A DNA stretch of 64,000 nucleotides from VXMO01 sp034422835 (GCA_034422835.1 DAOUJJ010000007.1:186001-250000), one strand, 5' to 3'. Numbered from the stretch's first letter, positions 16,816 through 25,711 are shown. Notes: generated by a model from the sequence alone, not told the origin. Program-made: numbers and translations.

Positions 16816-16841
16816 CCCTTCGACAGGCTCAGGGTGAACGG
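16816..16841. repeat. Dispersed 26-nt repeat copy
   Basis: An exact copy of the element CCCTTCGACAGGCTCAGGG + TGAACGG in the uppP-glmS intergenic region. It is identical to the copies at 15906 and 26731. Confidence 0.85.
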
Positions 16842-16917
16842 AAAGGGTGCTCGGGGTTTTAGGCAGGGTATGATTTGGGGGAGGGAATGACGGGGCATGG
16901 TTGCATTCCGAGATCAA

Positions 16918-16943
16918 GATTCCCGCTTTCGCGAGAATCACGG
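16918..16943. repeat. Degenerate copy of the TTCCCGC-type palindromic repeat
   Basis: GATTCCCGCTTTCGCGAGAA + TCACGG is a diverged copy of the elements at 24771 and 31365. It is a short hairpin (TTCCCGC / GCGGGAA in the intact copies) and lies 16 nt upstream of the glmS start, so it is part of the glmS leader. Confidence 0.7.
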
Positions 16944-16959
16944 AGGCGATTGCTGACTT

Positions 16960-18804
16960 ATGTGCGGGATTATGGGGTATACGGGGCATCGGCAGGCGAT
17001 GCCGATTGTGCTCGATGGGTTGTCGCGCATCGAGTACCGGGGCTATGACAGCGCGGGCATCGCGATCCTCGGCCCGTCCGGCGTGTTCGGCACGAACAAG
17101 GCGGTCGGGAAGCTGGATGCCCTGCGCGCCGACCTCGAGGGCTCGTTCGTCTCGGGGTCGCTGGGGCTGGGGCATACGCGATGGGCGACGCACGGCGCGC
17201 CCTCCCTGGCCAACGCTCATCCCCACATGGACTGCACAGGCCGGGTGGCCGTCGTGCAGAACGGCATCGTCGAGAATTACAGCACACTCGCCGCGCAACT
17301 CGTCTCCCGCGGACATCGGTTCATGTCGCAGACGGACACGGAGGTGCTGCCGCACCTGATCGAGGAGGCGCTGGATCGCGGGCTTGATCCCGTCGAGGCG
17401 GTGCAGTCGATCCTGCCGGACATGCACGGGGCGCTGGTTTTTCTCGTCGCGTGCGCCCAGGAACCGGACACGCTGATCGCAGTTCGGGCAGGCAACGCGG
17501 GAGGGCTGGTTGTCGGCGTGGGCGACGGCGAAATGTACGCCGCGAGTGACCTCCCTGCCCTTGTGCCGCTCACACGTCAGGCGATGCCGCTGAACAACGG
17601 GGAGATCGCCGTGCTGCGGCCGGACGGCGTGGAGGTCTCAACGCTGGATGGCGAGCCCGTTTCGCGTGAGTTCACGGAGGTGACGCGCGACCCGCTTCGG
17701 GCGGCTAAGGGCATGTACAAGCACTTCATGCTCAAGGAGATCATGGAGCAACCGCAGGCGCTGACGGACGCGCTGCGGGGGCGGGTTGATTTGGAGTCCG
17801 GGCGGCTGGAACCCGACTACGGCGCCGGGCTGTCCGAGCGGCTGGCGGCGGCCAAGCGCATCATCCTGACAGGGTGCGGCTCAAGCTATCACGCGGCGCT
17901 TGTGGGGCGGCATTATTTCGAGACGCTGGCGGACGTACCCGTGGAGGCGGAGTTGGCGTCTGAACTGCGCCACCGAAATGCGCGGATGGGCAAGGGAGAC
18001 CTGTTCATCGCGATCACGCAATCCGGGGAGACGCTGGACACACTCGCAGCGCTGGAGCACGCATCAAGCCTCGGCGCAGACTGCGTGGCGGTGACGAATG
18101 CGCTGGACAGCGAGGCGGCGCGGATCGCGTGTGAGACGATGGACATGCGGTCCGGGCTCGAGGTGGGTGTCGCGTCGACGAAGAGTTTTACGTCGGCAAT
18201 CATTTGCCTGTATCTGCTGGCAATCGATGCAGCGGCAGGACGTGGGGTGATGGATGAGGACGAAGTGAGCCGCCATCTGTTGGACCTGGAGCGACTACCG
18301 GGCATCGTGAGCGAGATGCTGGAACGCGGGGATGTGATTCGAGCGGCGGCTGAACGCCTGACGGCCAATGAGAATTGCCTATTGCTGGGGCGGGGCCCGC
18401 TGTACGCCATCGCGCTGGAGGGCGCCCTGAAGCTCAAGGAGGTCACGTATATCCACGCGGAGGGCAGCGCGGGGGGCGAGATGAAGCACGGGCCCATCGC
18501 CCTGATCGATCAGTCGATGCCGACAATTGCGCTTGCGCCGGAGGGCGGCTTGCGTGACCGTATGGCGATCAATATCTCTGAGATACGGGCGCGCGCGGGG
18601 CACGTGGTGGGCGTGCTGACGGACGGCGACGATGAGCTTGGCGGGCAGGCGGACGAGGCGATCTTCATGCCGGAGACGCCCGCTCACCTGGTTCCGATTG
18701 CGGCGACGGTGCCGCTGCAGATGCTGGCGTACGAGATTGGACTGCTGCGCGGGGCGGACATCGATCAGCCGCGGAATTTGGCGAAGTCCGTCACTGTTGA
18801 GTGA
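16960..18804 (+). CDS. glmS: Glutamine--fructose-6-phosphate aminotransferase (isomerizing)
   Basis: This is a 614-residue cytosolic enzyme making glucosamine-6-phosphate, the first step to UDP-GlcNAc. The N-terminal nucleophile is Cys2 in MCGIMGYTGHRQA, the glutaminase has HTRWATHGAPS and the NGIVEN loop, and two SIS sugar-isomerase domains follow (TGCGSSYHAALVG, ITQSGETLDTLAAL, EGSAGGEMKHGPIALID). It ends with the family tail PRNLAKSVTVE. The leader contains two dispersed repeats. I looked for a glmS ribozyme in the 190-nt leader and did not see its core. Confidence 0.96.
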   Translation: MCGIMGYTGHRQAMPIVLDGLSRIEYRGYDSAGIAILGPSGVFGTNKAVGKLDALRADLEGSFVSGSLGLGHTRWATHGAPSLANAHPHMDCTGRVAVVQNGIVENYSTLAAQLVSRGHRFMSQTDTEVLPHLIEEALDRGLDPVEAVQSILPDMHGALVFLVACAQEPDTLIAVRAGNAGGLVVGVGDGEMYAASDLPALVPLTRQAMPLNNGEIAVLRPDGVEVSTLDGEPVSREFTEVTRDPLRAAKGMYKHFMLKEIMEQPQALTDALRGRVDLESGRLEPDYGAGLSERLAAAKRIILTGCGSSYHAALVGRHYFETLADVPVEAELASELRHRNARMGKGDLFIAITQSGETLDTLAALEHASSLGADCVAVTNALDSEAARIACETMDMRSGLEVGVASTKSFTSAIICLYLLAIDAAAGRGVMDEDEVSRHLLDLERLPGIVSEMLERGDVIRAAAERLTANENCLLLGRGPLYAIALEGALKLKEVTYIHAEGSAGGEMKHGPIALIDQSMPTIALAPEGGLRDRMAINISEIRARAGHVVGVLTDGDDELGGQADEAIFMPETPAHLVPIAATVPLQMLAYEIGLLRGADIDQPRNLAKSVTVE

Positions 18805-18889
18805 TTTGAAAGTTCGCGATCACGCTGGAATGGTGAAAGTGTAGGCATTCCGCGTTCCGGCTTTGGTTGCAAAGATGTGCGGGAGGTAG

Positions 18890-18964
18890 TGGAGCGGGGG
18901 ACGGGAATTGAACCCGCGACAACCTGCTTGGAAGGCAGGAGCTCTACCACTGAGCTACCCCCGC
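18890..18964 (-). tRNA. tRNA-Gly (anticodon TCC)
   Basis: The reverse complement gives acceptor GCGGGGG/CCCCCGC, D-arm GCTCAGTGGTAGAGC, anticodon stem CCTGC/GCAGG with loop CTTCCAA (anticodon TCC), T-arm GCGGG/CCCGT and an encoded TCCA. It lies between glmS and the RCC1-repeat gene, antisense to both. Confidence 0.96.
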
Positions 18965-19001
18965 CGGCTCTGATGATGAAACGACATTAGCATTGTACGC
19001 G

Positions 19002-20918
19002 ATGATAGGAAAAACATACGCGGGAATGCCGCTCATAATGATCATCCTCGCGATGGCGGTCATCGGCCTGACCGCGTGCGACAACGAAGCCGCGCCTTCA
19101 CTGTCCGTAACGCCATCACCGGAGCCGCAGGGCGAAACAAATGGCGTTCCCGGAGAAGGCGCGGACGAATACGTACCTTTGCTGAGCAGAACCCCCACGC
19201 CGGAGCCCCGGGGATCTCCATATGGCGTTCCCGAAGAAGCCAAGGACATCTACACGGCCATTAGCGCAGGAAGTCACCACACGTGTGCCGTGCGGGAGGG
19301 CGGTTCGGTCGTGTGCTGGGGCTCAATCGAGCCGGATGATCAGGCAATACCGCAGGGCGATTTCGTTAGCGTGAGCGTCGGATACGGTCATAGCTGCGGC
19401 CTGACAGATCGAGGCACCCTCAAGTGCTGGGGCAGGAATGATTTTGGCCAGGCTTCTCCACCGGACGGCCAGTTCATCGCAGTTAGCTCCGGAGGATCCC
19501 ACACATGCGGCATCAGGGACGACAATTCAGTCGTCTGCTGGGGGGACGATTCATCCGATCAATCATCCCCGCCGGACGGCCAGTTTACATCGATCAGCGC
19601 CGGATATGACTACAATTGCGGTGTCAGAGATGACAACTCCGCCGCCTGCTGGGGCAGCAATTCACGCAGCCAAGCCTCTCCGCCGGGAGGCCAGTTCTTG
19701 GCGGTCAGCGCCGGAACGTACCACACATGCGGCATCAGAGACGACAACTCTGTTGTGTGCTGGGGAGCCGATCGGGGTGCCACGCCGAATGGCCAATTCA
19801 CATCACTCGGCGCAGGTTCCCGGGGCACTTGCGGACTGAGAATCGATGGCACAATTGTTTGCTGGGGAAACAGCGGCCACGCGCTACGCCTTCCACCCAC
19901 AGGCGAATTTACTTCGCTCAGCGTTGGAAGCTACCATGCCTGCGGCCTGAGGAAAGGTGGGACGATTGCCTGCTGGGGACAAGACCTATACGGCCAGGCA
20001 TCCCCGCCGGGTCTGCCATTCATCTCAGTTAGCGTGGGGGAGAGTCAGGTTTGCGGAATCAGAGTTGACAACTCTCTTTGGTGCAGACGCTCAGGACGCT
20101 CAGTCCATGACAATGCCCCAGAAGGCGCTTTTCGCTCGGTCAGCGCCGGCGGAGGCGCGACTCTCTACAGGAGCATATACATGAGTTGCACAAACGAACC
20201 TTGCCCGACACCCTTCCCCAGGCACCAGTATTTCTTGCACAACTGCGCTGTACGGATGGACAGGTCCGCCGTTTGTTGGGAGGCTAATACTTTAGCCAAG
20301 ATTTTCGCCCCGGCAGGGGCATTTCAATCAGTAAGCGCGGGGGGCGCCCACAGTTGCGGGGTACGCAGCGACGGATCAGTGAGTTGTTGGGGCAACAACG
20401 ACAGCGGTCAATCTTCGCCGCCACCCGGCGCTTTCCTATCTGTGAGCGCGGGATGGGGCAGCGATGCTGACGCGGGATGGGGCACTCAGGATGAAATCAT
20501 CAGCCATACCTGCGGCGTGCGTGAAGACGGGTCCGTAGACTGCTGGGGCAGCAACGCCTACGGACGCACATCGCCCCCGGACGGCACCTTTAAGTCGGTC
20601 AGCGCCGGTCGGAGCCACACATGCGGAGTCAAGAAAGACGGCAGCATCGCTTGCTGGGGCGACGACTCATTTGGCCAAGCATCGCCTCCGGCCGGAGTCT
20701 TCGCAACGGTCAGCGCCGGAGACACGCACACCTGTGGGCTTCGAGCAGACGACGTGATTGTATGTTGGGGCGACAATAGCTATAGTCAAGCTTCTCCCCC
20801 GGAAGGCGCCTTCATCGCCATGGACAGTGGCAACTTGCAGGCCTGCGGGGTAAGAGAGGACGGCTCGCTCGTCTGTTGGGGAGCCTTCCCAATGATCATG
20901 CCCGTGGCAGGCGGCTAA
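19002..20918 (+). CDS. Secreted lipoprotein with 14 RCC1-like (CWG) repeats
   Basis: This is about 638 residues. The signal peptide ends in lipobox GLTAC (about residue 26), followed by a Pro/Glu-rich linker and 14 tandem repeats of 34-60 residues with the core SAGxxHTCGVRxDGSVxCWG...SPPxGxFxSV. Repeats of this kind form beta-propellers related to eukaryotic RCC1; 14 is twice the usual seven blades. Repeats 9 and 11 carry insertions, and repeat 8 has lost the W-G after its second Cys. Most blades have two cysteines that could form a disulfide outside the cell. A role in surface binding is likely, but the ligand is unknown. ATG 19002 is used; TTG 18993 is an alternative. Confidence 0.85.
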   Translation: MIGKTYAGMPLIMIILAMAVIGLTACDNEAAPSLSVTPSPEPQGETNGVPGEGADEYVPLLSRTPTPEPRGSPYGVPEEAKDIYTAISAGSHHTCAVREGGSVVCWGSIEPDDQAIPQGDFVSVSVGYGHSCGLTDRGTLKCWGRNDFGQASPPDGQFIAVSSGGSHTCGIRDDNSVVCWGDDSSDQSSPPDGQFTSISAGYDYNCGVRDDNSAACWGSNSRSQASPPGGQFLAVSAGTYHTCGIRDDNSVVCWGADRGATPNGQFTSLGAGSRGTCGLRIDGTIVCWGNSGHALRLPPTGEFTSLSVGSYHACGLRKGGTIACWGQDLYGQASPPGLPFISVSVGESQVCGIRVDNSLWCRRSGRSVHDNAPEGAFRSVSAGGGATLYRSIYMSCTNEPCPTPFPRHQYFLHNCAVRMDRSAVCWEANTLAKIFAPAGAFQSVSAGGAHSCGVRSDGSVSCWGNNDSGQSSPPPGAFLSVSAGWGSDADAGWGTQDEIISHTCGVREDGSVDCWGSNAYGRTSPPDGTFKSVSAGRSHTCGVKKDGSIACWGDDSFGQASPPAGVFATVSAGDTHTCGLRADDVIVCWGDNSYSQASPPEGAFIAMDSGNLQACGVREDGSLVCWGAFPMIMPVAGG

Positions 20919-20938
20919 GGTTCCGCGGCGCGACCAGG

Positions 20939-21820
20939 CTACTCTCTGACCCGGGAGCGGGGGCCGAAGGGCTCGGGCTGGAAGGGGCCGTCGCGCACTT
21001 GCAGGAAGGCGCGGAGGCCGCCCTCTTTCTGGGCGTCCATCATCTCGCGTTTGAAGTCCTCGCGCTGTGAGCTCTGGACATGGGCGGAAAGCTCATCATT
21101 CAGGATGAGCGCGTTGCGGAGGCCCATCATTTCGAGGCCCATTGTTGCGACATAGAGGTTAATCTTGACCGTCTCCGGCGAGACGAGCGCGATGCGCTCC
21201 ACGACACGGAAGCAGTGCTCAAGCAGGTCGTCACCCGGAACAACCTCGTTCACGAGGCCGATGCGGAGGGCTTCTTGCGCGTCAATGTGGTCGCCTGTGA
21301 GGCCGTAGCGGAGGGCGTGCTTGTAGCCGGCGTTGAGCGTCCAGAAGAAGTTGGTGTTGGAGATCATGCGGATTTCCGGCTGGGCGAAGACTGCCTCTTC
21401 CGCCGCGTAGGTCATGTGAGAGGCGAGGGCATACCAGGAGCCGCCGCCCATGCACCAGCCGTTGACTGCGGCAATGACGGGCTTGGTCAGTTCCCAGATC
21501 TGGAGGAGTTTTTGCGTCTCGTCGCGGGATCGGTCGCGCCAATCATCCAGAAGCGCCGCGACGCTCGTGCCCTCAGGCAGTCCGTACGGCCAGACCGTTG
21601 GGCCGCGGCCTGCGCCAATGTCGTAGCCGGAGGAGAAGGCGCGGCCTGCGCCTGTAAGCACGATGGCGCGGACTTCAGGGTCGTTTTCCGCCTCGGTTAG
21701 CGCCTCGGAGACATCGTGCTCCAACTGGCGGCTGATTGCGTTGAGTGTTTCGGGTCGGTTCAGCGTAATCAGGACGCCGTTGCGCTGCTTCTCATAGAGG
21801 ACGGTCTCATAGTTAGGCAT
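20939..21820 (-). CDS. Crotonase-fold enoyl-CoA hydratase/isomerase family protein, paralog 1
   Basis: This is a 293-residue crotonase. It has ITLNRPETLNAISRQLE, the oxyanion-hole region LTGAGRAFSSGYDIG, VNGWCMGGGSWYALASHMT and FAQPEIRMISN, and ends in a long tail with DGPFQPEPFGPRSRVRE. The first catalytic glutamate of crotonase (GGGCE) is replaced by Trp in GGGSW, while the second (QPE) is kept. It may therefore act as an isomerase or on another acyl-CoA rather than as a hydratase. It is the most distant member, in position, of a set of four near-identical paralogs at 20.9-26.6 kb. Confidence 0.88.
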   Translation of the reverse strand: MPNYETVLYEKQRNGVLITLNRPETLNAISRQLEHDVSEALTEAENDPEVRAIVLTGAGRAFSSGYDIGAGRGPTVWPYGLPEGTSVAALLDDWRDRSRDETQKLLQIWELTKPVIAAVNGWCMGGGSWYALASHMTYAAEEAVFAQPEIRMISNTNFFWTLNAGYKHALRYGLTGDHIDAQEALRIGLVNEVVPGDDLLEHCFRVVERIALVSPETVKINLYVATMGLEMMGLRNALILNDELSAHVQSSQREDFKREMMDAQKEGGLRAFLQVRDGPFQPEPFGPRSRVRE

Positions 21821-21889
21821 TGTCTGGCTCTCTTTCTGTTACGGGGTCGTTTTCCTCATGGTAGCAAAGGGGACGGGGCGGGGCGCAAT

Positions 21890-21930
21890 GGAGACTTTAG
21901 ATTCTTCGGCGCGCTAAGGGTGACGTGGGG
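21890..21930. repeat. Dispersed repeat fragment (GATTCTTCGGC type)
   Basis: GGAGACTTTAGATTCTTCGG + CGCGCTAAGGGTGACG matches the stretch at 23015-23050 and, less closely, 26775-26812 and 51731-51769. It lies between crotonase paralog 1 and the lipoprotein gene. Confidence 0.6.
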
Positions 21931-21959
21931 CGCTGCCCCAACAGCTATCCCGTCGCCCC

Positions 21960-22955
21960 TCAGGGCGGGGGCGGCTGCGCAGGCGGGCCATCCGGGTGAT
22001 CGTAGGCGCCGATCTCAACGTAGTAGTCCCGTAGTTCGTTTGCGTCATCCACCAACATAGGCAATTCCACGCCCACTGCTATTCCTTCCATGTCTTCAGG
22101 AACTATGCGCCCTCCGTATTCATTGATCCGCTCCTCGTTGGCCTCCTCAACCGCCTCGGTGAAATCAGACAACTCCATCTCGATTCGTGAGCGGTACGCC
22201 TCATAGTCGTTGCGCCTCCAGTAGTCTCTAAAGGGATGGACGGCAATCACCGTGCCATCCTCCTGCTGCTCCACATCCCATGTGTCGAAGACCTCCCATA
22301 CCTCTACTGAAGTGTCAACTGACGGGCCGAGGAACAACATTGCCTCCCTGCCCTCAATCCCCCCTGTCGGTATGCTCATACTTAAGTTGAGTTCCCCTCC
22401 TTCAATGAGCACCTGCTCGAAAGAGCTTCGCAACTCTTCCACGACTTCTTGTTGAGTAGTGAACCAGTAGTTCTTTCGCAAGACCAGTACCGCTAGAGTG
22501 GATGGCCCGGACCCGAGAATATAGTCATTCACTCGCACATCGGCGTAGCACTTGACCGATCTTTCCATGTCGATGAAGGCCAAACTCTCGCTGTGAGGGG
22601 GTGGACGGAAGAGCTTGTCGTTAACATTGCAGCGCACTGTGCCAGGGAGATAGGTGCCCCGCAATACCAAGTGCGCTATGGACACCGTAGTGCCATTGTC
22701 GCCAAGAGAGAATGCAATGCCCAGGGGCTCATCGCTAAAGACTACTGAGCCATGAACAGACACCCAAGGTGCGCCAGGCTCACATGGATCTACTGAGGAG
22801 CCTTCTACCGGCGTGCAGGGAGGTATCTCCTTCTCAAGGTACCCGGTGTAGGGATCGCTGTCGCAGGAGGACAACAAGACTACTGCCAACACAGCCAGTG
22901 TGAGGACGCTCCTCCAGTCGGCACCCAGTCGGTTAGGCAGGTCGCTCATGGGCAC
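21960..22955 (-). CDS. Hypothetical lipoprotein (331 aa)
   Basis: I do not recognise this protein family. It has a hydrophobic signal ending in LLSSC (about residue 30), then a 300-residue soluble, acidic exported domain with Cys-containing CTPVEGSSVDPCEPG and a Pro-rich C-terminus (PPAQPPPP). Met at 22949 is an alternative start. It lies between crotonase paralogs 1 and 2 on the same strand, with dispersed repeats on both sides, so it may be an insertion into the crotonase cluster rather than functionally linked. Confidence 0.75.
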   Translation of the reverse strand: MPMSDLPNRLGADWRSVLTLAVLAVVLLSSCDSDPYTGYLEKEIPPCTPVEGSSVDPCEPGAPWVSVHGSVVFSDEPLGIAFSLGDNGTTVSIAHLVLRGTYLPGTVRCNVNDKLFRPPPHSESLAFIDMERSVKCYADVRVNDYILGSGPSTLAVLVLRKNYWFTTQQEVVEELRSSFEQVLIEGGELNLSMSIPTGGIEGREAMLFLGPSVDTSVEVWEVFDTWDVEQQEDGTVIAVHPFRDYWRRNDYEAYRSRIEMELSDFTEAVEEANEERINEYGGRIVPEDMEGIAVGVELPMLVDDANELRDYYVEIGAYDHPDGPPAQPPPP

Positions 22956-23014
22956 CAGTTTATGCAGTCGGCTTAGGTGTGCAACTCCCCAGCAACAGGT
23001 TGCCTGATGTAACG

Positions 23015-23097
23015 GAGTTTATGGATTCTTCGGCGGGCTAAGGGTGACGTGGCGTGCTGTGGTGAGGTTTACCCTTCTACAGGCTCAGGGTGAATGG
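23015..23097. repeat. Composite of two dispersed repeats reaching into the isochorismatase gene
   Basis: 23015-23050 is a GATTCTTCGGC-type copy with GGGCTAAGGGTGACGTGG. 23072-23097 is a diverged copy of CCCTTCGACAGGCTCAGGG + TGAACGG. The second one overlaps the last codons and the stop of the isochorismatase-family gene on the minus strand. Confidence 0.7.
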
Positions 23098-23756
23098 GGA
23101 TGGGTGGAGAGGGCGAGGGCTTCGATGATTTCACCGGTAGCGGCGGTGCCGCCGAGAATGAGATCGACGATGCGGAGTGTGGGCTGTTGAAGGTCGGGCG
23201 CCCATGACGCGGTGCCGTCCGAGGCCACGATGACGTCAAGATCACGGACGTTGGCGTCGAATGCGGTGTGAAGGACGCAGGCGTAAGTGATTGTACCTGC
23301 GAGGATGACGGTGCGGATGCCGCGGCGGCGCAGGGCGGTCTCCAAATCAGTGCCGAAGAACGCTGAGAAACTGCGCTTCGTGACGACATATTCGCCATCG
23401 TGCGGGGCAAGGGCATCGTGGATATCCGCGCCCCACGTGCCGGGCATGAGGGCGGGGCCGCCGGGAGCATCGGCCACTGCGCCAAAGGTCTGCGCAACAA
23501 CGCTGTGGATGAGGTGGACGGCGTCGGGGGAGTCGTCGCGCTCAATGCGAGTGTGGACGATGAAGAGGCCGGCGGCGCGGGCAGACTCAAGGAGCGACTG
23601 CATGGGCGGGATGCCGTCAATCACAAGCTGCGGATCGAGACCGAGCGGTTCGATGCGCTCTGCTGCCTTGGCGTAAAAGCCGTCCGCGTGGCAGAAGTCG
23701 TTCTGCATATCGACGACGATGAGCGCGGTGGTCTTGGGGTCAATGGAGAGGTTCAT
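23085..23756 (-). CDS. Isochorismatase-family cysteine hydrolase
   Basis: This is a 223-residue cytosolic alpha/beta hydrolase of the isochorismatase/nicotinamidase superfamily. The catalytic Asp is in IVVDMQNDFCHADG, the Lys in YVVTKRSFSAFFGT and the Cys in TYACVLHTAFDA, all in the expected order. Family members hydrolyse isochorismate, nicotinamide, ureido or carbamoyl compounds; the substrate here is open. The last residues (THPHSP) and the TGA stop are supplied by a dispersed repeat, so the original C-terminus seems to have been replaced. It is flanked by crotonase paralogs on the same strand. Confidence 0.88.
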   Translation of the reverse strand: MNLSIDPKTTALIVVDMQNDFCHADGFYAKAAERIEPLGLDPQLVIDGIPPMQSLLESARAAGLFIVHTRIERDDSPDAVHLIHSVVAQTFGAVADAPGGPALMPGTWGADIHDALAPHDGEYVVTKRSFSAFFGTDLETALRRRGIRTVILAGTITYACVLHTAFDANVRDLDVIVASDGTASWAPDLQQPTLRIVDLILGGTAATGEIIEALALSTHPHSP

Positions 23757-23771
23757 GGTGCATAGGTAGAT

Positions 23772-23799
23772 GTAGGGGCGGCCAACCGGCCGCCCCTAC
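23772..23799. repeat. Perfect 12-bp hairpin between crotonase paralog 2 and isochorismatase gene
   Basis: GTAGGGGCGGCC and GGCCGCCCCTAC form a perfect inverted repeat around AACC. It lies after the crotonase stop and 16 nt before the isochorismatase start in the minus direction. No T tract follows, so a mobile palindromic element or a processing hairpin is more likely than a classical terminator. Confidence 0.75.
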
Positions 23800-23826
23800 C
23801 CTGTTCACCGTATCGGCGTTTCAGCG

Positions 23827-24708
23827 TTAGTTGCCGCGTGCGGCGGCTGAGCGGGGCCCGAAGGGTTCCGGCTGGAATGGGCCGTCGCGCTGCTGGAGGA
23901 AGCCGCGCATGCCGCCCTCTTCACGTGCCTGCTCCAATGGCCGCATGACATCCTCACGCTTGGAGGCGTGGGCGAACGCGGAGAGCTCACCGTTGAGGAT
24001 GAGCGCGTTGCGCAGACCCATCATCTCCAGGCCCATGGTCGCCACGTACAGGTTGATCTTCACCGTCTCCGGCGACACCAGCGCGATGCGCTCGCCGATC
24101 TTGAAGCACTCCTCAATCAGGTCGTCCTGCGGGATGATCTGGTTGATGATGCCGATGCGGAGGGCCTCTTCGGCGTCGATGTGGTCGCCGGTGAGGCTGT
24201 AGCGCAGAGCGTGCTTGTAGCCCGCGTTGAGGGTCCAGATGAAGCTCGTGTTGGAGATCATGCGAACCTCGGGCTGCGAGAATACGGCGGTCTCGGATGC
24301 GTAGGTCATGTGTGAGAACAGCGCGTACCAGGAGCCTCCACCCATGCACCAGCCGTTGACGGCGGCGATGACGGGCTTGGTGAGTTCCCACAGGTGCATG
24401 AACCGATCCGGCTTGTCGCGCGTGCGCCAGTCGTCCAGCATCTGCGCGATGTTGGTGCCCTCCGGCAGGCCGTACGGCCAGACTGTCGGAGCGCGCCCGC
24501 CTGCGATGTCGTAGCCTGCGGAGAATGCGCGCCCTGCGCCGGTCAGAATGATGTAGCGAACCTCCGGGTCCGCCTCTGCCTCGTCCAACGCGACGTGAAG
24601 TTCGTCCTCAAGGTCACGGCTAAGAGCGTTCAAGGCCTCGGGGCGGTTGAGGGTGATGAGCACGCCCTTGCGCTGCTTGTCATACAGGATGTTTTCGTAG
24701 CTGCCCAC
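23827..24708 (-). CDS. Crotonase-fold enoyl-CoA hydratase/isomerase family protein, paralog 2
   Basis: This is a 293-residue paralog with ITLNRPEALNALSRDLE, TGAGRAFSAGYDIAGG, VNGWCMGGGSWYALFSHMT and FSQPEVRMISN. The block SPETVKINLYVATMGLEMMG is identical in all four copies. The first catalytic Glu is again Trp. The C-terminal tail (LQQRDGPFQPEPFGPRS) is a conserved extension beyond the normal crotonase fold. Close similarity to paralogs 1, 3 and 4 points to tandem duplication with later divergence around residues 60-95, the region near the acyl-CoA pocket. Confidence 0.88.
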   Translation of the reverse strand: MGSYENILYDKQRKGVLITLNRPEALNALSRDLEDELHVALDEAEADPEVRYIILTGAGRAFSAGYDIAGGRAPTVWPYGLPEGTNIAQMLDDWRTRDKPDRFMHLWELTKPVIAAVNGWCMGGGSWYALFSHMTYASETAVFSQPEVRMISNTSFIWTLNAGYKHALRYSLTGDHIDAEEALRIGIINQIIPQDDLIEECFKIGERIALVSPETVKINLYVATMGLEMMGLRNALILNGELSAFAHASKREDVMRPLEQAREEGGMRGFLQQRDGPFQPEPFGPRSAAARGN

Positions 24709-24770
24709 TTTCTTTTCCTTTCTTTTCTGCTGCTCTGCTTTGTCCTGGTTGGTTTTTCTTGGCGTTCCGG

Positions 24771-24795
24771 ATTCCCGCTTTCGCGGGAATGACGG
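24771..24795. repeat. TTCCCGC-type palindromic dispersed repeat
   Basis: ATTCCCGCTTTCGCGGGAAT + GACGG contains the palindrome ATTCCCGC / GCGGGAAT around TTTC. The same unit is found at 31365-31390 and in degenerate form at 16918. It lies between crotonase paralogs 2 and 3. Confidence 0.8.
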
Positions 24796-24820
24796 TTGAT
24801 GCTAAGAATGACGGGTTGGA

Positions 24821-25711
24821 CTAGTCTCTTACCTTGGAGCGGGGGCCGAATGGCTCCGGCTGGAATGGGCCGTCCCTCACTGTGAGGAACGAGCGCAGGC
24901 CGCCCTGTTCGAGGCCATCGAACATCTCCTTGCGGTAGTCCGCACGACTGGACGAGTGCGCAAGCGCAGAGAGTTCGCCGTTCAGTTTGAGCGCGTTGGC
25001 GAGGCCCATCATCTCCAATCCCATCGTGGCGACGTAGAGGTTGATCTTGACCGTCTCCGGGGATACCAGCGCGATGCGCTCCACAAGCTGGAAGGCCTCA
25101 TCGAGCAGGTCTGCATGCGGGACAATCTTGTTGACGATGCCGATGCGCAGGGCCTCTTCAGCGTCGATGTGGTCACCGGTCAGCGAATAGCGCAGCGCAT
25201 TCTTATAGCCTGCGGACAGCACCCAGAAGAAGCTGGTGTTGGAGATGTGGCGCACCTCCGGCTGGCCGAAGACTGCCTGATCCGAGGCGAGGGTCATGTG
25301 GGTTGCCGTGGCGTACCAGGACGCGCCGCCCATGCACCACCCGTTGATGGCGCCGATGACGGGCTTGGTCAACTCCCACATATGGAGCAGCTTGCGAACG
25401 CCGTCGTTGTCGTTCGTGCGCCATGAGTCCAGCAGTTCTGCGACGTTCTGACCGGGGGCGAGGCCGTACGGCCAAACGAACTCGCGCATGGGGGCATCCG
25501 GCGCGCCGAGGTCGTACCCGGCGGAGAATGCCCTGCCCGCTCCGGTTAGAACGACGGCGCGGACCTCGGGGTCCGCCTCTGCTTCGTCGAGCGCCAAGTG
25601 GAGTTCATCCTCCATCTGAGGGCTGATTGCGTTGAGGGCTTCGGGGCGATTCAAAGTGATCAGCGCGCCCTTGCGCTGCTTCTCGTATAGGACGTATTCG
25701 TAGTTGGGCAC
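24821..25711 (-). CDS. Crotonase-fold enoyl-CoA hydratase/isomerase family protein, paralog 3
   Basis: This is a 296-residue paralog with LITLNRPEALNAISPQME, TGAGRAFSAGYDLGAPD, INGWCMGGASWYATATHMT and FGQPEVRHISN. It shares the conserved SPETVKINLYVATMGLEMMG block and the DGPFQPEPFGPRSKVRD tail. GGASW replaces the GGGSW of the other copies, and a 3-4 residue insertion lies before EFVWPYG. One of the two catalytic glutamates is missing, as in the other copies. It lies 36 nt downstream of paralog 4 and is probably co-transcribed with it. Confidence 0.88.
   Translation of the reverse strand: MPNYEYVLYEKQRKGALITLNRPEALNAISPQMEDELHLALDEAEADPEVRAVVLTGAGRAFSAGYDLGAPDAPMREFVWPYGLAPGQNVAELLDSWRTNDNDGVRKLLHMWELTKPVIGAINGWCMGGASWYATATHMTLASDQAVFGQPEVRHISNTSFFWVLSAGYKNALRYSLTGDHIDAEEALRIGIVNKIVPHADLLDEAFQLVERIALVSPETVKINLYVATMGLEMMGLANALKLNGELSALAHSSSRADYRKEMFDGLEQGGLRSFLTVRDGPFQPEPFGPRSKVRD

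Noticed and set aside
16800..16959. glmS ribozyme in the leader of glmS
   Set aside because: The conserved core and its pseudoknot partners are not visible; the leader is made of two dispersed repeats and G-rich spacer.
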